Shown piece after piece: positions 1 through 10,197 of a stretch of DNA of 64,000 nt. The position numbers and the translations under genes are program-made. The DNA is from Lingula anatina (taxonomy: Eukaryota; Brachiopoda; Lingulata; Lingulida; Lingulidae). The stretch is taken from positions 33,870 through 97,869 of the forward strand of contig NW_019775986.1 of the NCBI RefSeq assembly GCF_001039355.2, in the 5' to 3' direction. Position 1 is the first letter of the stretch. Each line of letters starts with the position of its first letter. The notes below the pieces were generated by a model that saw only the letters and a list, made by a program, of their open reading frames with translations, searched no databases and was not told the DNA's origin.

Positions 1-88
1 GAAGATAATCCCTCAGCTGCCTTAATTAAAGACTGGGCTCAGACAACATAATCTTGGCATCATCTTCCTGTCTGTCTGGCCTGGCCAT

Positions 89-270
89 CAGGCCTGTAGC
101 CAGGGGGTGGGGGGGGGGGGGTTCAAGGGGCTTGAAAGAACCCCCCATTTTGCCGGGAAAAGGTACCCGCTGGGTAAAATTTTATCTAGGTACACAAAGG
201 TTTCGTGGTAAAAGGTCCACTTTTTCAGAAAAAAACACTCCTTTTAAAATTGCTTGCTATGGGCCTGTAC
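89..270. repeat. short inverted-repeat element, family A, copy 1
   Basis: The ends are imperfect inverted repeats: the left end reads caggcctgtagccaggg and the right end, reverse complemented, begins gtacaggcccatagcaag. The inside carries a G-run followed by a block with 'aaaaggtccactttttcag'. The same layout recurs at 1381-1489 and 39760-39902. This looks like a non-autonomous terminal-inverted-repeat element (MITE-like). No transposase is encoded. Confidence 0.6.
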
Positions 271-751
271 ATTGATGTGTAGACCAAGGCCATGCCTAAG
301 TGTTAGGGCTGATGTTAGCACAAATGATTTGTATTGTAATAATCACTGCCCTGTATCGTAGAATGCAGGTCAATTACATCTATTACTTCCCCTGCCCCCC
401 CCCCCATAGTTTCCCCTTCTGAAAAATGTGAAAAACAAAGCATCATTCTTACTTTTTAAAATCTTACTGAAAATACAACTGTTATAATTTTTAAGACTTT
501 TTGGGTAGCAAAAGTTTTTTTTTTTTTTTAATGTCATTTGAAAACCGATAAGGAGGAGTACCAAAAATCTACATGGTCACTTGCTACAAAGGTATGCATA
601 CCAGGAGTGTTAAGATCTTCAATGTAGTTGAAAATGTGCAGTAGACAATTTGCAATGTTCTGCAACTAATAACTCACAATGTGTTTGTTGTGATAATTGG
701 ATGTGCTTTTCATGGCAAGTTTGTTTTCCATCAGTGGGTCCTTGGAAGCAA

Positions 752-952
752 GCCGACCCCCCCCCTTGTTGGGTTCAGGGCCCAGTAAAGGAGCCTGAAA
801 ATTTTGTTTTGTAGAGGGCAAACAATGCCATTTGGTACAGTTACGGACTATGATTCAGCTAGTCAAAATTCTAATTTGGTGTTATTTTTTTCAGAAATCA
901 AGGGGGGGGGGTCAGAACCCCCCTGACACCCCCTTAATACACCACTGATATG
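752..952. repeat. G-rich dispersed repeat, family B, copy 1
   Basis: The stretch holding 'gccatttggtac', 'aaaattctaattt', 'tttttttcagaaatcaag' and then a G-run followed by a C-run is found again, in opposite orientation, at the right edge of the window (63885-64000). Two copies about 63 kb apart in inverted orientation indicate a dispersed repeat. It has no coding capacity that I can see. Confidence 0.55.
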
Positions 953-1380
953 AGTTTTACAGCTTGAGGACAATGGAAACCCACGTCTCCTCTATCAGCA
1001 TGTCTCTACTTTTCCCACATACTTCACAATAATGGCAAGTTTCCAATGACCTCAGAAGCTCTTGGTGCATTAATAATGGGACTGTTAACCAAATGAGTTC
1101 CTAAAGGAAATTCAGATTATGAAAATTAACACCTTGAAAACATTGTATCTTTTATTAGAAATATAAATTTACACATTTTATCACTGATTTTACAAAAATA
1201 AACATATTTTAATACAATTGTGAGCAATGACAAGCAATTGTGCTCCAATGTTTAAACATGAAATTTGTCGTACTAAAAACTGGTGGATATATAATTTTTA
1301 TGATGTTTATGCTCATAATGGCACCTGATGTAAATATAACAACCCCAACAATTTAGAATTCTTGATCAAGCATGTAATTC

Positions 1381-1489
1381 CAGGCCCGTAGCCAAGGGGG
1401 AGAGGGGGGGGGGGAAATAAGTAAAAGTTGATAGCAATAAGTAAAAGCTCCACTTTTTCAAAATAATAAAATTACTGGCTACAGGCCTG
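1381..1489. repeat. short inverted-repeat element, family A, copy 2
   Basis: This is the shortest and clearest copy of family A. It starts caggcccgtagcca and ends tggctacaggcctg, so the terminal inverted repeats match over about 14 bases with one or two differences. The inside is a G-run followed by 'agctccactttttca'. Confidence 0.65.
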
Positions 1490-2171
1490 TGTACCATATA
1501 GCACACAAGGACACAACCATTAACTTCTTTATCAGTGGTAAAAAAATTAATTAAATTAAGAAAGACCAACTAAACCACTAAAAATTTATATTGATAACTG
1601 AGTAAGACATTTCTTCTATATGAAAACCTCAAAGAGAATAACCAACAGTAATGATATCAATTATATGTGATTGGAAACACTGCATCTATCATCTGTTATC
1701 TAATAATCCCATATGAATGTGATTAAACACCAAAGTAAAAACTATCAAAGGAAATGACAATATTCTGTAAATTTGGCACTCTACTTGATGATTCTTAGAA
1801 TATGACAATTATCACCAGTCACTTGAGAAATCATGAGCGCTGTTATGCTAGGTACATTATACATGACAGTAATACTTAGTAAATTTCAGCAGAGTATATG
1901 TAATTCATATTAATATACAACATCTTTGTGACATAACTCTGGCTGCAGTCAATAAATTATATCATGTGTCATATATCATAGCCAGTGCATCTTTTTATTC
2001 AGTGTAAATCAAACTTTGTCTGGATGCTAATTTAATTCAATTTACACTTATTTTTTCTTATCCTGACTTTAATTATACCTATTTACCAGTACAACAGGTT
2101 TGAAAAATGAGTCAGATTGACATGTTTTAAAATAAAGCATACTGGGTACAAGACCATGAAACACTACTATT

Positions 2172-4108
2172 TCAACTCTGTTTTTGCTGTTCTTTTTCAT
2201 TCTTTGGACTCATGAGCATCCTTACAGCCTGCAGACCCCAGAGACATGCAGAAAACAGAAAATACCACTGGATCAAGTGCTGCCAGACTGGACGCTCCTC
2301 TAACCTGCCCCTTGTGAGGTAAAGATCAAAAGCAACAAACAGCACACAGCGAAAACATTCCAGGAATGGCGCATAAAATCTACAACAAAAAATTATGGAA
2401 AATAAAAAATAGATAAAAAATAAAGGAAAGAGATTGCTTAATTAAAAAGGTACACTATTGGTATGATGTACTACAGGAATCATTATATTTGTAGAAGAGT
2501 TAAAACTGTTCAGTCTTTTCCAGTGTGGCAAGGAAATTTTTTAAAGAAATGTCTAAGTTACCTGTTATCAAAAAGTGCTCCAAAACATGTCAGAGACAGC
2601 ACAATGTAAGCAATGAAACATGCAACATTTAGTTGACTTAATCCCTAAAAAAAAGAAGGCACAAATTTCAATGAGTTACAGGTTAAGAGGTGTACTTTTT
2701 CTTCTTCATCATACTGCTGAAACCTTATTTCGCTATCATGGATTTATGTGCTGACATGTTCTTTAGCATCATGTATGTTCACCTGGTTAAAATACTGATT
2801 ATTCAAAATGTTTATTGTGTCCAGTGTAAAAGCACCATCATGCTCATTCTGATTTTTTTTTCAAATAAAAAATTTTCAAAAGATTTCTTTGTTGTTCAAA
2901 ATTCAGATCACTTACACTTTTCCTAGCTACCAGTTCCTGGTAACCAATCAAAACCAGCAAATAATGACTCAGCACAAATAAACTCAATGACAAAGGCAGC
3001 CCACTGTCATACTTCGTTACAGGTGCCTTTACCTAAAATAGACATTAAATAATTTTGCCAAAACTGATAAATATTATTGTCTTCTGTGACAAATCAACTG
3101 TTGACATAGTACATGATTGACAAGGTAGTAACGATGCCCAGTACAATGATTTGCTCAGAACACAATTTGCTCACACAGAGCACATTCAGAGCAGCTGACT
3201 AACAGATCTGTGGATCACACATGGGTTGCCGCCTAATTCCCAATTAGAGTATATGAGTATATTGTATATATATACTGAGTATATTCCCCATGGAGATTAT
3301 GCAACAAGCAGTGGGAGTGGGACGGCCATATTTGATCCCCGGATCTGTAAGTTCGCTGTTCTGAATGCATTCTAAGGGTGCTAATATGAAAGATAACTAC
3401 ACAGTATCTTCAAGTCCCAACTCACTGGCTATATAAGCAATAGCAATTCTCATAAAATACCACATCTCTGAGATTTACCTGACAAAAATGCATTTACCTA
3501 CACTGTATTTGTCCAGATGAAGTACCAGTTTACTTACTTTTGGAATGTCTTCTATGTTCCCAAGCCTAGGTTTACCAGGTGCCCAACCTGGTCCTTTAAC
3601 TAGGGATGAGACCTTGTCACTTAGATTGTCAAATTGCCATAATCTGCTCCACAAATATTTCACATAACCAAACTAAAAATTAAAAGATGGAAACAATATC
3701 AACAGAAAGCTTGACATACACTTTTACATCAGACTGAGCTGGTGGAAACGAACAGTGATAAATAATAATAATATGCTCATTTTCCATATACAGCTTTATC
3801 ACATAGGAGAAAAAATTTACAGCTTGAGCAGTTCACTGGCTGATTTACAGCAAACTTATGCCAAACAAATATATATATATATCTTCTAAACAAACCTGTG
3901 CTTCTATAGGGTTAAATGTGTTGATTGGGTGTGTGAGTCCGTACACCACCTCCTCATTCTCAGCCTGGAAGGTTCCGAACAGACGGTCCCAAATTATTAG
4001 AGTCCCAGCGTAGTTTTTGTCTATACAGTATGGATTCCTGCCATGGTGAACTCTGTGGTGACTTGGGGTGTTCAATATCCACTCGAGGGGCCCTAAGGAT
4101 TTTATCAT
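2172..4108 (-). CDS. AGMO: alkylglycerol monooxygenase (TMEM195), C-terminal 251 residues, five exons
   Basis: AGMO is a tetrahydrobiopterin-dependent, di-iron membrane enzyme of the fatty acid hydroxylase superfamily that cleaves the ether bond of alkylglycerols in the endoplasmic reticulum. Exons on the minus strand are 4108-3896, 3672-3538, 3032-2916, 2644-2562 and 2379-2172, all with AG acceptors and GT donors. They join in frame to 252 codons including the stop. The first exon carries the histidine box HHRVHHGRN followed by CIDKNYAGTLIIWDRLFGTF; the second carries GPGWAPGKPRLG. Both are typical of animal AGMO. The last three exons encode hydrophobic membrane segments, as at the C-terminus of the human enzyme (about 445 residues). 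The first two histidine boxes and roughly 160 residues are absent. They should lie between here and 4984 but are not in the sequence, probably because of the gap marked by N at 4483. Confidence 0.93.
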
Positions 4109-4479
4109 CTGTAAGAACAAATTGCTCAATTATACTGTAAATACTACAAATGAGAAACAAATGCAGAACACAATAATTATTACAAAGATTAATACAATAT
4201 TTATAATAAATGCGTATCAATATTCAAATATGTGTAATAAATATGTTGCCATCATCCCAATTTGTAAAGAGGCAAACTTTTGATGTCATCTAAATGGAAA
4301 AAAAACCTATCTGATACTGTATATTAGGGTGCAAATTAATTAAATAGAGAACATATACTCATATAAATTCAAGTAAAAGCACATTTTAATTTTTTTTTTT
4401 GATAAAAGTTCAATGAAAAAGAAGTTCTTTACTTGAAACACAAAATAATACATAATAGTATATATACATTGTAACTTAC

Positions 4480-4486
4480 CAANTTT
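4480..4486 (-). other. likely collapsed assembly gap with an orphan splice donor
   Basis: A single N sits at 4483. Directly beside it, on the minus strand, is a perfect donor: TTG followed by gtaagt (donor at 4479-4474). Nothing upstream of the N in that direction is coding. The simplest reading is that the N replaces an unassembled stretch that began inside an AGMO exon, whose last three bases survive at 4482-4480. Confidence 0.5.
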
Positions 4487-4983
4487 ACTAATCCACTATT
4501 ACACACTTATATATCTAAATATATGTGCATAACTCACATTGGGGAAGCCCCTTTTGTTACAAGAAGATTTTGACAATGTTCATTAGTTTCTGCTAATACC
4601 AAAGATAAACTAGCTGTTTCGCCAAATTTGTTTGAAAACAATAAATCTAATCATATGGTGACAAGTTTAGCAAGAAGATATATGCAGAGTCTAGAGGTGA
4701 TATGTACTATTGGTCTTATGGGCCAAATAATATTAAAACTGAATCCAGACCTAAGGTATGTTTGAAATATGGAAACAAGTTTTTACCACTTTACGCCTAC
4801 TCTTTAATTTTATGCAACAGGTGAATTCATGATCATCGAAATTACACGAAACCGTCGCAATTCACTTCATCCCAGTCTAGTTCCATCTGAGTGAAGTGAA
4901 CACTACTGTAAACTTTAGGAATGAGATCTACCAAACTAACAAGTGGTGGTGTGAGGATTTACACAAACTTTATATCGACTTAC

Positions 4984-5257
4984 CACTTCTTTCCAACTCG
5001 TCGACGTACTCAGTGATGCCGGTGTTTCCTTTAACCAGTTGTAGAAAATAGTTGGTCATCTTATACAGAGGATCCATTGCTTTATCTATTGGCCTTTGTA
5101 GAAAAGTATCTGGTGACGAAGCCTCATCAGAATCCGAGGATACTGTAGTATTCGATGTACTTGTCTGAGCCCATGTATATGACATCGAATTTAAACTGAT
5201 AGCTATCATCAGAGCTACACCCACAGAAACCCATGGGTTTTTAGTCCTAGGAGACAT
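4984..5257 (-). CDS. AGMO: putative first coding exon of AGMO, about 91 residues
   Basis: The ATG at 5257 opens a frame that runs to a consensus donor (G then gtaagt at 4983-4978). The frame starts with a basic stretch, a hydrophobic segment VSVGVALMIAISL (residues about 11-23) that could be a signal peptide or anchor, an acidic Ser-rich stretch, and then LYKMTNYFLQ and EYVDELERS. The last part vaguely resembles the conserved start of AGMO, which has a leucine/tyrosine-rich helix followed by a 'PxYV' motif, but I would not call this homology on its own. Position, strand and promoter-like sequence upstream support it as the 5' exon of the same gene. It could also be the first exon of an unrelated gene whose remainder fell in the gap. 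Confidence 0.5.
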
Positions 5258-5427
5258 TTTTAAACCGTCCAGCAGCTTATAGGCAGTTGATTAATACTTA
5301 AAATGTGTTTAAATTACAATCTACAGCGTCTTAAAGCAATACCAAGTATAAAAACGCCTCTGTCGTGTAACTGCCGACTTCGGCTAACAACAGTCGCGGC
5401 TAATCTTCTACTTCCTATCACAGTTCC

Positions 5428-5458
5428 TTTGACCTTTGACCTTGACCGATGACGTCAG
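5428..5458. promoter_or_regulatory. AGMO upstream region: DR1-like nuclear receptor site and CRE
   Basis: About 170 bases upstream of the putative AGMO start codon lie tgacctttgacct (5430-5442; on the minus strand AGGTCAAAGGTCA, a perfect direct repeat with one-base spacing) and a palindromic cAMP response element tgacgtca at 5450-5457. DR1 sites bind HNF4, RXR and PPAR-type receptors, which commonly control lipid metabolism genes. Binding here is inference from sequence only. Confidence 0.45.
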
Positions 5459-6305
5459 TCTGTTGATTTTTGAGGTGTGACTCAAAAATATTGGAGCTTT
5501 GTTTCTTGAATCGTGACATTATTCATCCGTCAGTTTAGTCATTTTTTATTGAGAAATTTGTGAAGTAATGATATATGAAAACAAACAAACACTTTAGAGA
5601 TTAACCAAATTGTTGTTGTATACATAAACTATATTACACCTGAATGAGGAAGGAACGGGAAGGAAAAAGACAAAAGAGGGTGTATAGGGCGTGGCGGCGA
5701 TAAAGAGAGACAGAGAAGGCATACACACTAAATAACGAGAAGACCAAAAGTTTAACTGGAATAATTTATGAATAATTTATTCTTTTAACTACCTTTTCAT
5801 TTACTTTATTCATCTTATTCTGTTCATTTTACCCATGTAAAGTCTACTGAAAATTTTATATGGATTTTAGACTATAAATAAATATTGTTCTTATTATTAT
5901 TATTATAAAAAGTTATGCAGTGTAAAATGTGTGCTGCTAATTGTAACACAAAATACCCTGCACACTTTATTATTAAAAGAAAGTCTGGAAAGAGGACTAC
6001 AAATCACAACGTAATAGGCACTGAGCTTTTTATATGTGCTTGTAGTTATTTATTTCAGTTACTTTTGTTTGTTTTATCAATTTCTCTTAAAAAGGAGAAA
6101 GATTAACAAGCCAGTACATCGGTCAACAGATCTGAACACATTGAATACGCCAGTTATTGTATTATCATTTTCCAATGTAATTTAGACGGGATAGAGGCAC
6201 GTTGTGTAACACATTAATAGCCGGGTTGCAATATTTCGGTGAAAGAACGTGCTCCTTTCATAAACAACACAACTAACGAAGGTTTATGGTAATATAAGGC
6301 TCTAT

Positions 6306-6510
6306 TCCCATAGATTTTAGATCGATCTATCCCCGCGGGGAGTCTCACTAGATTACTTTCAGATAATCCGACTTAAATGTCCGTCCCGCCTACTACAAGC
6401 TGTAAGGGTGTAATTAACTTTCGTGTCCGCCCAGCTGACAGCTATTTAGCGTGAACCCCCAGGGAGTTAGGTCGATCTAAAGTAGGTCGATCTAATCTAT
6501 GGAAGTGGGG
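6306..6510. repeat. inverted-repeat element with atcgatctA-type ends
   Basis: The left end reads cccatagattttagatcgat and the right end, reverse complemented, reads ccccacttccatagattaga, followed on both sides by further matching 'tagatcga' units and a C/G block. These are terminal inverted repeats of roughly 45 bases around a core of about 100 bases. There is no coding capacity, so it is a MITE-like element. Confidence 0.55.
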
Positions 6511-6871
6511 TGTAAGACTTTTTTCCTTTTATGTTTCCGCCAAAGAAAGGCAGATAGCAGCTTCTGACGTATACACCGCGTTTAGCTTCATGGACATTTA
6601 TATTTGTGGTAATGTTATATCTTTTAATAACTTTACTTGCCGTATTTAGCTGGTGGTCTAGATGTGAGAATGTCACAACTGTGGCTTCTCTAGCACATTT
6701 GATGTACATTTCTAAAACTGAATATTGGCCTGTTGGGGATGAACACACAAAACTTTACAACTTATGGTGGGGGCAAACTTTTACACACTTTAAATATTGC
6801 GAATCTGTTGGAGGATATGAGGAAAGCATGCAGACAGATTATACCATGTTATTCATGCTTATTTATTTTAC

Positions 6872-7295
6872 GGTTAGGCCACACTTTTTTATTTTTATGG
6901 ATGACATCCTCTGGGGACCCCAAAATCGGTGCGAGCGGGCGAAAAAAAAAAAAACAGTCCAAAAAAAAAAAAAAAACTGCTTAAGAAAAGTTATGTTTTC
7001 AGTACACAGCTGGGAACACTAATTTACCACAGAAACACGTATCAAACTAACAACATGTCTTTATCCATGCTCTCAAAATATTAAAGCATTGTGAATAGGG
7101 CCTACAGGGTACTTCGTAGAAAGGTAAAAAGTCATGAATATATATATGCTGCATATTACCAAATCTATTTAAGGTTATTNGCGACAACCGACTTCCTTGG
7201 GGGGGGGGGAATTTTTTTTTTTTTTTTGGAGAACGGACGAAAATCGGTGCGCGCGCAGGATGTCATCCATAAAATTTAAAAAGTGTGGCCTTACC
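6872..7295. repeat. inverted-repeat element with 40-base ends and an N inside
   Basis: The left end ggttaggccacacttttt... followed by atggatgacatcct is matched in inverted orientation by aggatgtcatccat...aagtgtggccttacc at the right end. The arms are about 42 bases with a few mismatches. The inside holds A-runs on the left and G- and T-runs on the right, plus 'aaaatcggtgcg', which is present in the same orientation near both ends. An N at 7180 marks a problematic base or collapsed gap. Confidence 0.6.
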
Positions 7296-7531
7296 TAAAG
7301 CATGTTTTCCGTATTAATAAAGACCTGTGTTGATCCGAAGATCGATTTTCTCCGTTTCCGTTGCCTAACGAAACCTTACCTTATATTGTTAGAAATATTA
7401 CAAAACTTTTGTACAGTATTTTTCGACCAACTATTATAGTACTTCACATTAATTTATTTCATTCTGTCGGTGATATTAGCCTGCTATGGCTAGTGTTGTG
7501 CTTGTTGGAAAACTGACGTGAAATAAAATTA

Positions 7532-7560
7532 TGTTATGTTATGTTATGTTATGTTATGTT
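7532..7560. repeat. atgtt pentanucleotide microsatellite
   Basis: About six tandem copies of the five-base unit atgtt. Confidence 0.85.
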
Positions 7561-8174
7561 AATGGCAGATCGATTTCTTTGATATATAAGCATTTAAAAC
7601 GTTGAAGAAAGTGCACGTGGTTTGTCATTTTTTTTATCTACCTGGATTTTCACCGTTTTCTTTGAAAAAAAAAGCGAACAAAATTTTTTATGAGGTAGAA
7701 ATGGCAATTTTATAAAATTTGATTTTGAAAAGTTTTTTTTTTTCAAAACGGTGGACTAGTACGGTATTCTTAAGTCGTTTTCTGTGGTCTTTAGGTCGAC
7801 TAACCAATCAAGGTTTTAGTCGAGCGTGGGTCGCCGTCTGTAACGTCCGTATTATATTTTCTTACGTGCTAGAAACCAGATAAAACTGCTGCATTACAAT
7901 TCTAATAACAAAGCTAAATTTGGCAACAATGCAAGTCTTCACAATATTGGCTTATTATATAATTATTTTAAAATATATTAATTTTACAATAACACCATCG
8001 TTGACATAGGAGCCTTTTCATTAAAATTAAAATCTAATAAAATATCTCAATATGTCAAGCAGAAAGCAGTTGTAGAGTTTGGTGTTATTATATACAATTC
8101 AGTTGCTTAAAAGGTAACATAAGTATTTTTAAATGTTTAAAAACTGTGAGGGCAGTTATGATGAAAAATGCAAT

Positions 8175-10197
8175 TTAGGCATGCTTTAAGGCTTCTTTTA
8201 CTGTCAGTTTTGGCAAAACACATTCATTCTTCTTGACGAAAGCTCTGACGGATCTGGAGTTGGTGCTGAAGTAAGTTCTCAATGCCCAGCCCATAGCCTT
8301 CTGTATGAAGAATTCTTTTTCATGAGCCCTTTGTAAGCAGTACCTGTAAAAATAGATAAAGAAACGATAAAATAAAGAAGAAATAAACACAAATTACCGA
8401 AATAAAGATTAACCATCATGTTGAGTCAAATCAGCCCACAGACATATTTGTTTTTCACATTTGTTTGGAGATAACTGCAAAAACAACCAATTTAAGAAAT
8501 ATTTTCAGTATGAAGGGAGAATCTGTCAAAGGAGGTAATGTTAAGACAATTAAAAATGTTTCTAAAGCACTGGCACTGGGCTCTGCTGAGGGAAAGGGGT
8601 GCACAAGGATAAAATTTCTTGCTTCACTCAGCAAATTGTTATAGTTATTTTCTCAGGAAAAAAGAGCATCACTAAAGTTCTGGGGGAGGGGGCAATGCAC
8701 ATGGCCCATTGTGCCTGTAACTAACATTATTATCACTTCAATAGGTGTCTATTCAAAATGCGCGTGAAACTTTACAACCTGAATAATCTATCCTCATCCG
8801 TTTCTTTACAATATTTCAACTGATGCAATATAGCAGATCTTCGCAGCCACATTTCGCTATCATCAATCCATTGGTCCATCACTGGTATTAGATCTGCAGG
8901 GTATTTGCTTACCAAGAAGCCTACAACTAAAAAAGGTATAAACTCACTTGAGAAAAGATCTGATGCATTTAAAATAGAACAGTGCTCATAGAACAGTGCT
9001 CATTGCTACAGCAATTTTTTTACAATTTTTAACTTGAACAAAAATTTAATATTGATTTCTAAATTAAGTGCATCATTTTTAGTTGGGTAAATAAAGCTCC
9101 ATAAAAATTCTGTATTGCACTGTCAAGTTGTAAATTAATGAACAGATAACATGAACTGTTTTGAAGGTGAAGACCTTTTTTTCAAATCCCAAAATTTCTC
9201 TAAGATATTACAAATTCAATAATTTGCCAAATCTACCTTCAATGAAGTCTATTATCCAAATGGATGCAATTGAATGGGGCTGGTTTATAGAATATTAAGA
9301 AATATTTTCAGTGAACAATAACTTGGCTCGTAAGATTTCACTTTTCCATCAATATTTCTCAAGTAAATTATATTTAGCAATGTGAAATTATGGCCTACCA
9401 CCACTTAGGCTATCAACGGTGTCCCACCAACTCTTTTCACTGACAAGAAAGTTTTTTATGTTTTCCACAGTCTCTAAACATGTTGTTTTGTCTGTGCTGA
9501 GGATGTTTTTGTTGTGTATCGCACACTCTACAGCAAAGTATTGCATCTCCCTGCGATCCTGTGACCAAGCTAACTTCATCACCTCCCAAAGGCATGATGC
9601 ATTCAGTTTTGGGTAATTTTTCATGACCTTCATAACAAAAATCATACTTTAACTTTGTCATTGAGGCAGGGTTGGGGACAAAAATTGCTCAAGACGCATT
9701 CCTAGACCTTTTTTTTTTTTAGAAATATCACCACTATAAAACCTCTCATCTGTACCAGTACATATTTTATGATACAAATAATAATGGGATGAAACATTCT
9801 TAAAAGATCCTTTAAATGGTTAATTAAATAAATGTAAAGCACAGGTTATTTATTTTAAGGTTATTTTGAAAATCTAACTGCTTTTAGACTTTTGTGAACA
9901 AGAAACAGTTGATGCACATACTGCACTAATTTTAGCATATATAACACACATTACTCCAATCTGAAAAATAAATACCTGTCTTTCTATAGTTCTTCTTTCT
10001 GTTGCCTGAAGCCCATAAAACTCAAATTTATTTCTCATGTATTTCTTCATTCCAGCAGCTTTATCCTTATTTGCACTAAGACCGAATTCTTTTTTGACAT
10101 GGTTAACAATTTGTAAAGGGGTATTGCCTCTTTGAAAATTGCTCTGTGTGCTTCTCCTGCACTGTGCAAGCTTTAAGTTGCTTTTAACTTTAGGCAT
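8175..10197 (-). CDS. AlkD-type DNA alkylation repair protein, four exons, 255 residues
   Basis: Exons are 10197-9976, 9627-9399, 8926-8779 and 8343-8175. They sum to exactly 256 codons with the stop, and all junctions are GT/AG. The family is built of HEAT-like repeats (ALK). Its bacterial member AlkD is a DNA glycosylase that removes N3- and N7-alkylated purines without base flipping. Exon 1 ends with YMRNKFEFYGLQATERRTIE, matching the family's N-terminal helix. Exon 2 ends with KSWWDTVDSL (W142 and D146), which corresponds to the Trp109/Asp113 pair of Bacillus cereus AlkD. Exon 3 has MWLRRSAILHQLKY, carrying the conserved arginine (R179/R180, compare Arg148). The last exon has EFFIQKAMGWALR. 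All the known functional residues are present. An N-terminal extension of about 45 polar, basic residues could carry a nuclear signal. Glycosylase activity is inferred from the family. Confidence 0.9.

Larger units (their letters stand above)
1..1990. other. non-coding, repeat-rich left flank
   Basis: No exon with convincing splice sites or homology was found on either strand. Apart from the family A and B repeats the stretch is AT-rich. Its right part (up to about 2171) is probably the 3' untranslated region of the AGMO gene. On the minus strand an AATAAA polyadenylation signal lies at 1999-1994, about 175 bases beyond the AGMO stop codon. Confidence 0.5.
5460..8174. other. intergenic region between AGMO and the AlkD-like gene
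   Basis: No coding exon is supported on either strand. The stretch contains the two inverted-repeat elements and the microsatellite listed separately, several A/T homopolymers, and otherwise unstructured AT-rich sequence. The part just below 8175 is the likely 3' untranslated region of the AlkD-like gene. Confidence 0.5.

Noticed and set aside
6606-7022. 138-codon open frame on the plus strand
   Set aside because: It runs into an inverted-repeat element and A-runs (poly-Lys), has no recognised domain, and no splice structure.
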